Assembly: GCA_963734185.1 (NCBI GenBank)
Contig: CAVTGA010000002.1
Location: 186,001-250,000, forward strand
Origin: PALSA-894 sp963734185
GTDB taxonomy: Bacteria > Pseudomonadota > Alphaproteobacteria > Rhizobiales > Xanthobacteraceae
Length of the DNA: 64,000 bases
Direction of reading: 5' to 3'
Of the stretch, positions 1 to 8,261 are shown piece by piece. Each line of letters begins with the position of its first letter. Within the stretch, counting starts at the first letter, position 1. The notes under the pieces were generated by a model. That model saw nothing but the letters and a program-made list of their open reading frames with translations. It searched no databases and was not told the origin of the DNA. The translations under genes were made by a program, and so were the position numbers.

Positions 1-1
1 G

Positions 2-493
2 ACCGCAATGTCGCTGCCGCAGCCCGCCTTCAAGGACGGCTCGCCCATCGGCGGCACCGGGCGCGGCAACAAGCTGTTGCCGAATACGACCGACTGGCTC
101 GGCCGCTGGCGCATGGCCGCGAACGCGAGCAACGATTGGGGGATCGACCGCGCCGCCCAGCAGAGCAACCGGATCTATAGCGGGATCGACGGTATCCACC
201 TGCAGGACCAGGCGATCACCGAGAGCATGGGTCCCATCGTCGACCACGAGCTTGAGCACCTGGCGCCGTCGGACCAGATGATCACGCGCACGCGCCGACG
301 GTTGCTGATGGCGGCGCGCGCCCTGCGCGACCAGGGCACCTTGCCCCCGGGGGTCGAGAATGCCGACGTCTATCGCGGCGCCCGCGGCGGCTACTTCGTG
401 AGTCCCGACCAAAGCTCCTGGCGGGAGGTCTATGCCAATCAGTTGGCCGCGTCCGCGCGGCCACCGCAGAGCGCAGTGCGCGCGGCGGAGTGA
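2..493 (+). CDS. Rieske 2Fe-2S aromatic ring-hydroxylating oxygenase, C-terminal part (5' end outside window)
   Basis: The reading frame is open from the first bases, so this is the end of a gene that starts before the window. The visible 163 or so residues match the C-terminal part of phthalate-4,5-dioxygenase-like Rieske oxygenases: the stretch HLQDQAITESMGPIVDHELE followed by LAPSDQMITRTRR and VYRGARGGYF is typical of the end of the catalytic non-heme iron domain. The Rieske cluster motif and the mononuclear iron ligands must lie upstream and cannot be checked. In the family the enzyme hydroxylates or demethylates an aromatic substrate using electrons from a reductase. The substrate cannot be told from this fragment. 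Confidence 0.85.
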   Translation, partial: TAMSLPQPAFKDGSPIGGTGRGNKLLPNTTDWLGRWRMAANASNDWGIDRAAQQSNRIYSGIDGIHLQDQAITESMGPIVDHELEHLAPSDQMITRTRRRLLMAARALRDQGTLPPGVENADVYRGARGGYFVSPDQSSWREVYANQLAASARPPQSAVRAAE

Positions 494-528
494 GACCTTC
501 GTCATGCCCGGCCTTCGACAGTCTGGCT

Positions 529-678
529 TCAGCCAATCTCCGGCCACCGCATCAAACTCTGAAGAGAATCAAGTATCGCGCCGCGAACTCGCGCCGCAGC
601 GGCAGGATTGTGACCATGGACATAATCGGCGATTTCGGCGAGATCCCGGGTCGCCCGAGACGTAAACCGAAGCTTCAT
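529..678 (-). pseudogene. truncated ParE/RelE-family toxin
   Basis: This 49-codon frame starts with ATG inside the stop codon of the upstream antitoxin gene (ATGA overlap), the usual arrangement of a ParDE/RelBE operon. Its residues read as the N-terminal half of a ParE/RelE toxin: MKLRFTSRATRDLAEIADYV, then a helix rich in AAAARVRGAILDSLQ, ending WPEIG and a TGA stop. Family members are about 90-100 residues, so the catalytic C-terminal strand region is missing. No continuation was found in another frame before the Rieske gene end. Most likely an inactivated toxin; a very short functional variant is unlikely. Confidence 0.7.
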
Positions 679-911
679 CGATCGAAGCGACGGAACGCGG
701 CCTCGACTTCAGCATCGGACGCAAATTCGCGACGCTTGGCCTGCGCGAGACCCTCGAGCACGGCAGACAGGTGCGCCTGATCGATGGGCTCGGGCTCGCC
801 ATTTCCCGATGCCAATTGAAGGATCGCGTGCGCAATCTCATCTTGCGAATCTGGCGGCAGTCGCCGCACAGCTTCAAGAGCCTGCTCCAGGAGCTTGGTC
901 ATGAAAGCCAT
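675..911 (-). CDS. RelB/ParD-like addiction-module antitoxin
   Basis: A 78-residue acidic protein with the pattern of short addiction-module antitoxins: an N-terminal helical region (LLEQALEAVRRLPPDSQDEI) and a C-terminal toxin-wrapping region ending DAEVEAAFRRFDR. A purine-rich GGAAAGAG lies just upstream of the chosen ATG. It overlaps the toxin start by four bases, so the two are translationally coupled. In the family the antitoxin binds and neutralises the toxin and represses the shared promoter. Here the toxin is cut to half length, so the antitoxin appears to be kept without a functional partner. Confidence 0.7.
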   Translation of the reverse strand: MAFMTKLLEQALEAVRRLPPDSQDEIAHAILQLASGNGEPEPIDQAHLSAVLEGLAQAKRREFASDAEVEAAFRRFDR

Positions 912-1174
912 GATACTCTTTCCGGCCAGCTCATTGAAGAGCGCCGTGCGGCGCGCGTCGCCGCAAGACAGCCTTGGTCATATGGACGCGAATTCGACCT
1001 GATCTGTTTGCGTCACGCACTCGACACGCTCGAACGGCTGCGTGGAGGATGGCGACCGAGCAAGCGGCTGCTATCGGGCGGGCGGAACGCCGGCCGCTGG
1101 AAGATCAATCGTGAAGAAAGGGCGCGCCCGTGCGCGCGGACAATGCCCACGAATCCCCTTGCCGCGGCGGTGCT

Positions 1175-1208
1175 GAGCCGGTTTGATCGGCCCTGCCGAT
1201 TTGCCGGG
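1175..1208 (+). repeat. 34 bp direct repeat, copy A (second copy at 2303-2336)
   Basis: These 34 bases are identical to 2303-2336 in the leader of the hupE gene. Similarity continues on both sides: ACGAATCC some 20 bases upstream, then CGGAGGAC and ATTCCGGCAT downstream, the last corresponding to the first codons of hupE. Both copies keep the hairpin ATCGGC-CCT-GCCGAT. Copy A has no start codon and no gene behind it. The rest of the gap 912-1297 contains no convincing gene. Confidence 0.8.
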
Positions 1209-1297
1209 CACAAGCGGAGGACACAAAGACATTCCGGCATTAGCGGCGCCGCGACGCTCGCCAGACGTGCGACGTCTGAATCCGGCATCGCGGTGTT

Positions 1298-2179
1298 TTA
1301 GTCGCCGTAATACCCGACGTTGCGGCCGTTGAGCGGCTGGACCGGCCGGCTATTCTTCACGCCGTTCGGATTGAGTACCGTCACCAACGCGTCGATCTGT
1401 GCCTGCGATGCCTCGACCGGGTCCTTGAACACAAACCATTGAATCCCGCCCGTGCAGGGTGGCGTCGTCAACGACCCCCAATAATGGTAGCCCGACGGCC
1501 AGACCCCATTAATGCCGACCGGCGGTATCAGCTGCGTCAGGTCGATGCTGCCGTCGTACTTCGTGGCTGTGCCCGTCAGATTGGAAAGCTTCGAGACCAG
1601 CCCCGTCAGAGCGGCGTTTTCCTTGCCGGCCCTGAACATCACCGCGAGCACCGCGGCGCGCTCCGGTTTGTCCCGCGATACGTGAACGAAATGCGCCTCC
1701 AACGGGAACTGCACCTGCTTATTTTTTCCTTTCGGCAGGGTGTGCTCGCTCGGGGCATGGAAATGCACCCGCTGCAGGTAAAAGCGTCGTGGATCGACTT
1801 TCGTGCAGGGTTGCTGCACACCCGGACGGCATTCGTTCATTGAACTGTTGAAGCTGATGAAGTTGGCCCCGTCTGCCGGCGCGTACACTTCGACCGTATG
1901 GCCGTTATTCTCGGCCAGCAGCGGGATGGTCGGTGCGGCATAGCCGAAGGGCGACCCAGCCAGATGACTTTTGGAACCGCGCGTGACCCAAGTCGCCTGC
2001 GACGGCTTGACGTCGATGGGTGACTGGGTTGGCCACTTCTTACAAACCTCATAGGAATCGGCCCACTTGGCGGGGTCGTCGTAATTCCACGCTTCTTCGC
2101 CGATCGCCGTTACGGCGGAAAAAAGGAGCGCGGTTGCCGCACCGGCCAGGCCCCCGATGAAGCGTCCTGTTGTGGGCAT
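1298..2179 (-). CDS. periplasmic alpha-carbonic anhydrase
   Basis: A 293-residue protein with a cleavable signal peptide (hydrophobic stretch about residues 8-26), so it acts in the periplasm, where it interconverts CO2 and bicarbonate. The alpha-class fold is shown by the early WNYDDP and QSPIDV segments, the zinc-ligand strand HFH (His139, His141), the third ligand His163 in EAHFVHV, and the GSLTTPPC motif near residue 240. Paired cysteines (C46; C242 in TTPPC) fit the disulfide of bacterial members. The size is slightly larger than the usual 220-260 residues of the mature domain. It is transcribed divergently from hupE and is bracketed by the 34 bp direct repeats, which hints that it arrived or was duplicated as a unit. 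Confidence 0.93.
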   Translation of the reverse strand: MPTTGRFIGGLAGAATALLFSAVTAIGEEAWNYDDPAKWADSYEVCKKWPTQSPIDVKPSQATWVTRGSKSHLAGSPFGYAAPTIPLLAENNGHTVEVYAPADGANFISFNSSMNECRPGVQQPCTKVDPRRFYLQRVHFHAPSEHTLPKGKNKQVQFPLEAHFVHVSRDKPERAAVLAVMFRAGKENAALTGLVSKLSNLTGTATKYDGSIDLTQLIPPVGINGVWPSGYHYWGSLTTPPCTGGIQWFVFKDPVEASQAQIDALVTVLNPNGVKNSRPVQPLNGRNVGYYGD

Positions 2180-2279
2180 GCATCCCCCCTGTGAGGGCGC
2201 TACCTTAGGTTACTTCAACGCGGTCCGCCAGTCCTGCTCGTTCGAATGGAGATGCCGCTTCTCCGTGGAAGCGTCACGA

Positions 2280-2359
2280 ATCCCGCTTGCCCCGGCCCAC
2301 GCGAGCCGGTTTGATCGGCCCTGCCGATTTGCCGGGGAAGAGGCGGAGGACCATCAGGC
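2280..2359 (+). promoter_or_regulatory. structured leader upstream of hupE (34 bp repeat, copy B at 2303-2336)
   Basis: The segment before hupE can fold into an outer stem (CCCCGGC near 2290 with GCCGGGG at 2331-2337) enclosing a smaller hairpin (ATCGGC-CCT-GCCGAT, 2313-2327). The purine-rich GGCGGAGGA at 2343-2351 follows directly and can serve as ribosome binding site for the ATG at 2360. The same core occurs at 1175-1208. It may be a metal-responsive or other cis-acting RNA, but it does not match a riboswitch class that I recognise. Confidence 0.4.
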
Positions 2360-2962
2360 ATGAATTCCGGCATCAAGGGCCTCGCAGCATTGGCGGCCGC
2401 GCTCGTCATTCCTAGCGCGGCGTTGGCGCATGTCGGGAGCGGTGGCGCAGCCGGCTTCATCCACGGCTTCGCCCACCCGATCGGCGGGCCCGACCATGTG
2501 CTGGTTATGGTCGCGATCGGCGTCATCGCCGCGAACCTCGGTGGCCGCGCGTTGTGGCTGGTGCCCGGCACGTTCCTGCTCGCCATGGCGCTCGGCGGCG
2601 CGCTCGGCATCGGCGGCGTCACGCTGCCGCGCACCGAGCTTGCGATCGCCGTCTCGCTGATCGTCCTCGGCCTCGCGGTCGCGACGCGCACCATCCTGCC
2701 GACCTTCTCCGCCATGGCGCTGGCCGGCATCTTCGCGATCTTCCACGGCCATGCGCACGGCGTGGAAATGCCGCCGGACGGTTCGTGGTCGGCCTACGCG
2801 GCCGGATTTCTCGCGGCAACCGGCTTGCTGCACGCAACGGGAATCGCGATCGGCGTCGTGCTCACGCGGCTGAGCGAGCCGGTGCTGCGCGGCGTGCTCG
2901 CGGCGAGCGGCGGCGCCATGGTGCTGACCGGATTCATCATCATGCTCTGGAGCCCAGGATGA
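2360..2962 (+). CDS. hupE: HupE/UreJ family membrane protein (nickel/cobalt permease-like)
   Basis: A 200-residue inner-membrane protein with a signal-like N terminus ending ALA at residue 23, followed by about six transmembrane segments. The family signature HPxxxxDH is present at residues 39-46 (HPIGGPDH), and a second His-rich loop FHGHAHG occurs near residue 131. HupE/UreJ proteins take up nickel or cobalt for hydrogenase, urease or cobalamin use. No hydrogenase or urease gene is in this window, so the served enzyme is unknown. The next gene starts inside its stop codon (ATGA). The leader carries a conserved hairpin, suggesting post-transcriptional control. Confidence 0.88.
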   Translation: MNSGIKGLAALAAALVIPSAALAHVGSGGAAGFIHGFAHPIGGPDHVLVMVAIGVIAANLGGRALWLVPGTFLLAMALGGALGIGGVTLPRTELAIAVSLIVLGLAVATRTILPTFSAMALAGIFAIFHGHAHGVEMPPDGSWSAYAAGFLAATGLLHATGIAIGVVLTRLSEPVLRGVLAASGGAMVLTGFIIMLWSPG

Positions 2963-3708
2963 TCCGCTCCGCGCACCGCTCGCGGGCGCGTCTTGCCGCG
3001 ATCGGCGCCGGATTGCTGACTACGCTGGCGTTGACGCCCGCCGCGCACGCCGCCAACGGCGCCTTCGCGGTCGACGACGCGGATGTCGCCGCGCCGGGCT
3101 CCTGCAAGATCGAGTCTTTCCTCGCCTTCGCCAGCAACCGCGACTTCATCGCCGCCGCGACGCCGACCTGCGCGATCGATCTCGGCCGCCCGTTCGAATT
3201 CAGCGGCCAGTTCCAGCGCTTCCGCGCCGACGGCGAATGGGGCACCAGCCTGCAGCTTAAGGCCAAGACCAACATCATTCCGACGGAGACCGGCAAGATC
3301 GGACTGGGCGTGGCCGGCGGCACGTTCTTCGACCTCGTCACCGGCCAGAACACCGGCTTCTTCGCCTACGTGCCGGTGACCTTCGCGATCACCGACCAAT
3401 TCCGCCTGCTGCTCAACGGCGGCTGGCTGTGGGATCGGGTCGCGGCGCGGCACTATCTCACCTATGGCGGCGGCTTCGAATGGGAATTCGTCGAGCAGTG
3501 GACCCTGATCGGCGAGGTGTTCGGACAGGTCGGCGCGCCACTGGAGGACAGTCCGACTGTGACCAAGCCGCGCGCGCAGGTCGGCCTGCGCTATACGCCG
3601 ATCGAAGCCTTCGACATCGACGTGATCTACGGCCGCAACATCACGGGCGAGAACGCCAACTGGATCACGGTCGGGCTCAACGTGCGGTTTCCGCCGCCGA
3701 AAAGGTAG
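2959..3708 (+). CDS. secreted outer-membrane beta-barrel-like protein, function unknown
   Basis: A 249-residue protein translationally coupled to hupE (ATGA overlap). A signal peptide with charged start (MIRSAHRSRARL) and hydrophobic core ends at AHA, residue 31. The mature part alternates polar and hydrophobic residues with many aromatic strand ends (FAYVPVTF, LLNGGWLWDR, LTYGGGFEWEF) and finishes with an aromatic strand, as expected for an outer-membrane barrel. No enzyme motif is seen. Coupling to a metal permease suggests a role in metal passage or in envelope function, which is inference only. Its TAG stop lies inside the palindromic element at 3705-3796. Confidence 0.65.
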   Translation: MIRSAHRSRARLAAIGAGLLTTLALTPAAHAANGAFAVDDADVAAPGSCKIESFLAFASNRDFIAAATPTCAIDLGRPFEFSGQFQRFRADGEWGTSLQLKAKTNIIPTETGKIGLGVAGGTFFDLVTGQNTGFFAYVPVTFAITDQFRLLLNGGWLWDRVAARHYLTYGGGFEWEFVEQWTLIGEVFGQVGAPLEDSPTVTKPRAQVGLRYTPIEAFDIDVIYGRNITGENANWITVGLNVRFPPPKR

Positions 3709-3796
3709 CCCGGCTTTCGCATTTCAGCGAAAGCCGGGACAGTTTCGCCGCGGGCACAACCGGCCCCCGGATTGCGCTGCGCGCAATCCGGGCTAC
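3705..3796. repeat. REP-like palindromic element, copy 1
   Basis: Begins GTAGCCCGG and ends CCGGGCTAC, with inner inverted repeats (CCCGGCTTTCGC / GCGAAAGCCGGG and CCGGATTGCGC / GCGCAATCCGG). It is one of seven related elements of 83-123 bp in this window and provides the stop codon of the gene to its left. Confidence 0.85.
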
Positions 3797-3804
3797 GAAA
3801 GCGC

Positions 3805-4674
3805 TCACTCATCCATAATCGGATTGCGCAAGGTCCCGACGCCCTCGATCTCGATCTCGCAGGTGTCGCCCGCCTTCATCCACACCGGCGGCTTGCGCGC
3901 GTGGCCGACGCCCGAGGGCGTACCGGTGAAGATGACGTCGCCCGGCTCGAGCGTCATGCCCTGCGTGATGTAGACCAGCATCTCAACGATCGGGAACATC
4001 ATGTTGTCGGTATTGTCCGACTGCATGACCTGCCCGTTGAGCCGGCTTTCGATCTTCAACCCCTTGGCGGCGACGGGGAGTTCGTCGGCGCTCACCATCC
4101 ACGGCCCGAAGCCCCCGGTGCGGTCGAAGTTCTTGCCCATGTCCCACTGCGTGGTCTTGCGCTGGAATTCGCGCACCGAGCCTTCGTTGCCGCACGCATA
4201 GCCGGCGATGCAGGCGGTCGCATTCTCGGCGGTGAGATGCTTGGCGCGCTTGCCGACCACGAGGATCACCTCCGCCTCGTAGTCGAGTTGCTCGGAGACG
4301 CGCGGACGGATGATCGGGCTCTGGTGCGCCACCATCGAGGTCAGGCCGCGCATGAAAATGGTGGGGAACTTGGGGACGTTGTCGCGGCTCGGCCCTTCCT
4401 TCACGTGGTCGAGGTAGTTGAGGCCGAGGCAGATGATCTTGCCGGGCCTTGCCACCGGCAGCGCGTATTTGAGGCCCGCGAGCGGCCGGCGCGCCGAAGC
4501 AGGCGCGCGGCTGGCGAGACTGGCGAGCGGCTTGAGGTCGCCGTCGTTCGCCTTGAGCACCGCGGCCAGGTCGCCCGGGACCTTCGGATCGACCGCCTGC
4601 AGGTCGATCACGGCATCGCCCTCGACCAAGCCGAGGCCCGGCCCCTTGTCGGTCGCAAATCCAACGATCTTCAT
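3805..4674 (-). CDS. fumarylacetoacetate hydrolase (FAH) family protein
   Basis: A 289-residue cytosolic enzyme of the FAH/2-hydroxyhepta-2,4-diene-1,7-dioate isomerase family. These cleave or decarboxylate 2,4-dioxo acids in catabolism of sugars and aromatics. The divalent metal site is visible as DYEAE (residues 131-135) with a further acidic residue in QWDMGKNFD, and the C-terminal FTGTPSGVG motif is present. The N-terminal domain has the SLLGF-type beta fold of the family (MKIVGFATDKGPGLG). It is transcribed divergently from the operon starting at 4840, with 165 bp between, and may complete that pathway by acting on a 2-keto-3-deoxy acid. The exact substrate cannot be read. Confidence 0.88.
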   Translation of the reverse strand: MKIVGFATDKGPGLGLVEGDAVIDLQAVDPKVPGDLAAVLKANDGDLKPLASLASRAPASARRPLAGLKYALPVARPGKIICLGLNYLDHVKEGPSRDNVPKFPTIFMRGLTSMVAHQSPIIRPRVSEQLDYEAEVILVVGKRAKHLTAENATACIAGYACGNEGSVREFQRKTTQWDMGKNFDRTGGFGPWMVSADELPVAAKGLKIESRLNGQVMQSDNTDNMMFPIVEMLVYITQGMTLEPGDVIFTGTPSGVGHARKPPVWMKAGDTCEIEIEGVGTLRNPIMDE

Positions 4675-4839
4675 GTCCGCTCTTCTTTCGCTGCTCTGGT
4701 GACCCGAAGGCCCATAACAAGCACTGCGGCGCCGTCGCGCGCAAGATGGCTCGACGGACCGTTGCCGGCCTGTCTATGGTCACCTAAACCGTACCGTCCC
4801 GGCCGTGGAACGGCCCGACGAAGCACAGCTGGAGGTACC

Positions 4840-5994
4840 GTGGCGACGCATACGCTCGGCATCATCATGAACGGCGTCACCGGGCGCATGGGGCTCAACC
4901 AGCACCTGGTGCGCTCGATCGTCGCGATCCGCCAGGATGGCGGCGTCGCGCTGCCGAACGGCGACCGCGTGATGCCCGACCCGATCCTGGTCGGGCGCAA
5001 TGCCGAGAAGGTCTCAGGCCTGGCCAAGCAGTACGGCATCGCGCGTTCGACCACGGACCTGTCCGCCGCGCTGAGCAATCCCAACGACACCGTGTTCTTC
5101 GATGCGGCGACCACGCAGATGCGCGCCGACCTGGTCACGCAAGCGATCCATGCCGGCAAGCATGTCTATTGCGAGAAGCCGGTCGCCGATTCGCTCGACA
5201 AAGCGGTGGCTCTCGCCAAGCTTGCCAAGCAGAAGGGCATCAAGCACGGCGTGGTGCAGGACAAGCTGTTCCTGCCGGGCCTGCGCAAGATCGCGATGCT
5301 GCGCGACGCCGGATTCTTCGGCCGCATGCTGTCGGTGCGCGGCGAGTTCGGCTACTGGGTGTTCGAGGGCGACTGGGGCCAGCCGGCGCAGCGCCCGAGC
5401 TGGAACTACAAGAAAGCCGAGGGCGGCGGCATCATCCTGGATATGCTGTGCCACTGGCGCTACGTGCTCGACAACCTGTTCGGAGCGGTACAGGCGGTGA
5501 GCTGCCTCGGCGCGACGCATATCGGCAAGCGCGTCGACGAGACCGCCAAGAGCTACGACGCCGACACCGACGATGCCGCCTACGCGACCTTCCAGCTCGC
5601 GGGCGGCGTGATCGCGCAGATCAATTCGTCGTGGTGCACGCGCCTGCGGCGCGACGACCTCGTCACCTTCCAGGTCGACGGCACGCATGGCTCGGCGGTC
5701 GCAGGCTTGACGCGCTGCGTGACGCAGTCGCGGGTGAACACGCCGCGGCCGGTATGGAACCCGGACGTGCCGCAGACCATGAAGTTTCTCGACCAGTGGG
5801 AAGAAGTCCCCGACAATATCGCCTACGATAACGGCTTCCGCATCCAGTGGGAGGATTTCATCCGCCACGTGGTCGCCGGAACGCCGTGGAAGCATGATCT
5901 CACCGAGGGCGCCAAGGGCGTGCAGCTGGCCGAGCTGGGCTTGAAAAGCTGGGCCGAGCGGCGCTGGATCGACGTGCCGGCGCTGACGATCTGA
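4840..5994 (+). CDS. Gfo/Idh/MocA family NAD(P)-dependent oxidoreductase
   Basis: A 384-residue oxidoreductase of the glucose-fructose oxidoreductase/inositol dehydrogenase family. The GTG at 4840 is chosen because a strong GGAGG lies four bases upstream; an in-frame ATG ten codons later is the alternative. The N-terminal Rossmann part has an atypical glycine loop (NGVTGRMG, residues 11-18), and the EKP signature is at residues 112-114 (CEKPVADS), where the Lys normally takes part in hydride transfer. Family members oxidise or reduce sugars, inositols or their keto forms. It opens a seven-gene operon reaching 13408 that includes DUF993, two sugar-isomerase-like TIM barrels and an uptake system, so a polyol, glycoside or sugar-acid substrate is likely. 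Confidence 0.87.
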   Translation: MATHTLGIIMNGVTGRMGLNQHLVRSIVAIRQDGGVALPNGDRVMPDPILVGRNAEKVSGLAKQYGIARSTTDLSAALSNPNDTVFFDAATTQMRADLVTQAIHAGKHVYCEKPVADSLDKAVALAKLAKQKGIKHGVVQDKLFLPGLRKIAMLRDAGFFGRMLSVRGEFGYWVFEGDWGQPAQRPSWNYKKAEGGGIILDMLCHWRYVLDNLFGAVQAVSCLGATHIGKRVDETAKSYDADTDDAAYATFQLAGGVIAQINSSWCTRLRRDDLVTFQVDGTHGSAVAGLTRCVTQSRVNTPRPVWNPDVPQTMKFLDQWEEVPDNIAYDNGFRIQWEDFIRHVVAGTPWKHDLTEGAKGVQLAELGLKSWAERRWIDVPALTI

Positions 5995-6006
5995 ACGAGG
6001 TTAACC

Positions 6007-7173
6007 GTGGCCACGCTATCGCTGCCGACTCGCGACCGCCGCTTCGAGCCCTACGCCACCGGCGAGCCGATCGTGCTGCCGAAGAAGGGCTCGGCGCCGC
6101 AATTCAATCGCGTCGCCTACGCGGCCGCGCACGTGGTGGCCGATCCGCTCGCCGACAATGATCCTTGGCTCGATGCGGCGGTCGATTGGGACAAGACGAT
6201 CGCGTTCCGCGAGTACCTCTGGGATCTCGGGCTCGGCGTCGCCGAAGCGATGGATACGGCCCAGCGCGGCATGGGGCTCGACTGGAACGGCGCCAGGGTC
6301 CTGATCGCCCGCGCGCTCGCGGCCGCCAAGGCGCGACCCGGCGTGACCATCGCCTGCGGGGTCGGCACCGACCACCTCGCGCCCGGGCCGGACGTCACCG
6401 TCGACACCATCATCCGCGCCTACGAGGAGCAGATCGAGGCGATCGAGGCGATGGACGGACGCCTCATCGTGATGGCGAGCCGCGCGCTCGCCCGGGTCGC
6501 CAAGGGTCCGGACGACTATGCGCGCGTCTACGGCCGCATCCTCGCCCAGGTGAAGCAGCCGGTGATCCTGCACTGGCTCGGCGAGATGTTCGATCCGGCG
6601 CTCGCCGGCTACTGGGGCAATGCCGACCACATGGCGGCGATGGAGACCTGCCTCGGCATCCTGCAGCAGCACGCTGCCAAGGTCGACGGCATCAAGATCT
6701 CGCTGCTGTCGAAGGAGAAGGAGATCGCGATGCGCAACCGCCTGCCCGCCGGCGTGCGCATGTACACGGGCGACGACTTCAACTACGCCGAGCTGATCGC
6801 GGGCGACGACGACGGCCATTCCGACGCGCTGCTCGGCATCTTCGACGCGATCGCGCCCGCCGCTTCGGCCGGCCTCGCGCGGCTGGCCGGCGGCGACGTG
6901 CAGGGCTTCCACGGAATTCTCGAACCGACCGTGCCGCTGTCGCGCCACATCTTCAAGAGCCCGACCCGCTTCTACAAGACCGGCGTCGTGTTCCTGGCCT
7001 GGCTCAACGGCCTGCAGGACCATTTCGTGATGATCGGCGGACAGGAGAGCGCGCGCTCGCTCATCCACCTCGCCGAGCTGTTCCGCCTCGCCGACCAGGC
7101 GCGCGTGCTGCACGATCCGGACCTGGCGGCGGCGCGGATGACCAAACTGCTCGCGGTGCACGGGCTCGCTTGA
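6007..7173 (+). CDS. DUF993 (dihydrodipicolinate-synthase-like TIM barrel) family protein
   Basis: A 388-residue protein starting with GTG at 6007, preceded by GAGGTTAACC. It belongs to DUF993, which is distantly related to dihydrodipicolinate synthase and 2-keto-3-deoxy-acid aldolases. A candidate Schiff-base Lys lies in VDGIKISLL, at the position where these aldolases have the catalytic Lys on strand 6. Other conserved pieces are GVGTDHL, HWLGEMFDP and VFLAWLNGLQDHF. The stop of the preceding oxidoreductase is 12 bases away. I infer an aldolase or hydro-lyase step acting on the keto product of the neighbouring dehydrogenase. No biochemical function is certain. Confidence 0.82.
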   Translation: MATLSLPTRDRRFEPYATGEPIVLPKKGSAPQFNRVAYAAAHVVADPLADNDPWLDAAVDWDKTIAFREYLWDLGLGVAEAMDTAQRGMGLDWNGARVLIARALAAAKARPGVTIACGVGTDHLAPGPDVTVDTIIRAYEEQIEAIEAMDGRLIVMASRALARVAKGPDDYARVYGRILAQVKQPVILHWLGEMFDPALAGYWGNADHMAAMETCLGILQQHAAKVDGIKISLLSKEKEIAMRNRLPAGVRMYTGDDFNYAELIAGDDDGHSDALLGIFDAIAPAASAGLARLAGGDVQGFHGILEPTVPLSRHIFKSPTRFYKTGVVFLAWLNGLQDHFVMIGGQESARSLIHLAELFRLADQARVLHDPDLAAARMTKLLAVHGLA

Positions 7174-7231
7174 GGCTTGGCGCCACGCACGAGGGAAATA
7201 AGACTCGATCAATCGAACGGGAGGAATTTTC

Positions 7232-8237
7232 ATGCTTCGTATCCTGACGTTGGCCGCAACCGCGGTCGCGGCATTCACCGGCGCCGCGTCGGCGCAGAAC
7301 TATCCGTGGAAGCCCGACAAGCCGATCACCATCATCGTGCCGTGGGCCGCCGGCGGCTCGACCGACCAGGTGACGCGCATCACCGCGGCCGAGATGGAGA
7401 AGGCGCTCGGGCAGAAGATCGTCGTCGTCAACCAGCCGGGCGCGTCCGGCTCGATCGGCACGCGCAATGCCCTGATGGCGGCGCCGGACGGCTACACCTG
7501 GACCGCGGGCGCCGCCAAGGACCTCGGCACCTACATCGTCAGCGGCCTGCTCGACACCAAGATCGGCGACTGGCGGCTCTACCTCAACGTCGCCAACGTC
7601 TCGGTGCTCGGCGTCAATCCGAACACGCCGTATCAGTCCGCGCAGGACGTGGTGAACGCCATGAAGGCGAAGCCGGGGCAGGTGTCGGTCGCGACCGCCG
7701 GCGTCAACTCGTCCGGCCATTATGGCAATCGAGATGATGACCCGCGCCCTCGGGCTCACCTACAAGCACGTATCCTACGACGGCGGAAATCCGGCCGTGA
7801 TCGCCACCGTCTCGGGCGAGACCGAGGTGACGACCCAACTTGCCGTGGAGCAGGCGCAGATGATCCGCGGCAAGCGATTGCGCGCGCTCGCCGTGCTGTC
7901 CGACAAGCCACTCGAGCTCGAAGGCTACGGCACCATCCCGCCAATCACCGCGTCGCTGACCGGCTTCAAGCCCGACACCAACTATTTCGGCATCTTCGTG
8001 CCCAAGGGCGTGCCGGAGCCGGTGCTCAAGACCCTCGACATGCTGTGGGAGAACGTCGTGATGAAGTCGGAGGCGCTCAAGAAGTACGCGACCTCGAACG
8101 GCGCCCTCTACGCGCCCTCCCATGGCGACGCAGCGCTCAAGGCCGCGATGCCGGCGATCCAGGCGACGGCGTGGCTGCTGCAGGAAGGCGGCAAGGCCAA
8201 GGTGTCGCCCGACACGGTCGGCATTCCCAAGCCGTAG
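7232..8237 (+). pseudogene. TctC-type tricarboxylate-transporter substrate-binding protein, interrupted by a one-base frameshift
   Basis: The first 164 codons encode a signal peptide (cleavage after ASA, residue 21) and the N-terminal lobe of a TctC/Bug periplasmic binding protein (DKPITIIVPWAAGGSTDQ, then VVNQPGASGSIGTRNAL). At SSGHY the frame breaks. Removing one G at 7724-7725 restores AIEMMTRALGLTYKHVSYDG and the rest of the C-terminal lobe up to PKP at 8237. A full-length protein would be about 335 residues, normal for the family. The downstream tctB and tctA are intact, so either a recent inactivating insertion or a sequencing error explains the break. In the family the protein captures the substrate in the periplasm and hands it to TctAB. 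Confidence 0.85.
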
Positions 8238-8261
8238 CACCGAGATGACGACCGCCGCGCC

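Noticed and set aside
771..1301. 176-codon plus-strand frame from 771
   Set aside because: Overlaps the antitoxin gene antisense and the 34 bp repeat region; no recognisable domain and Arg-rich composition.
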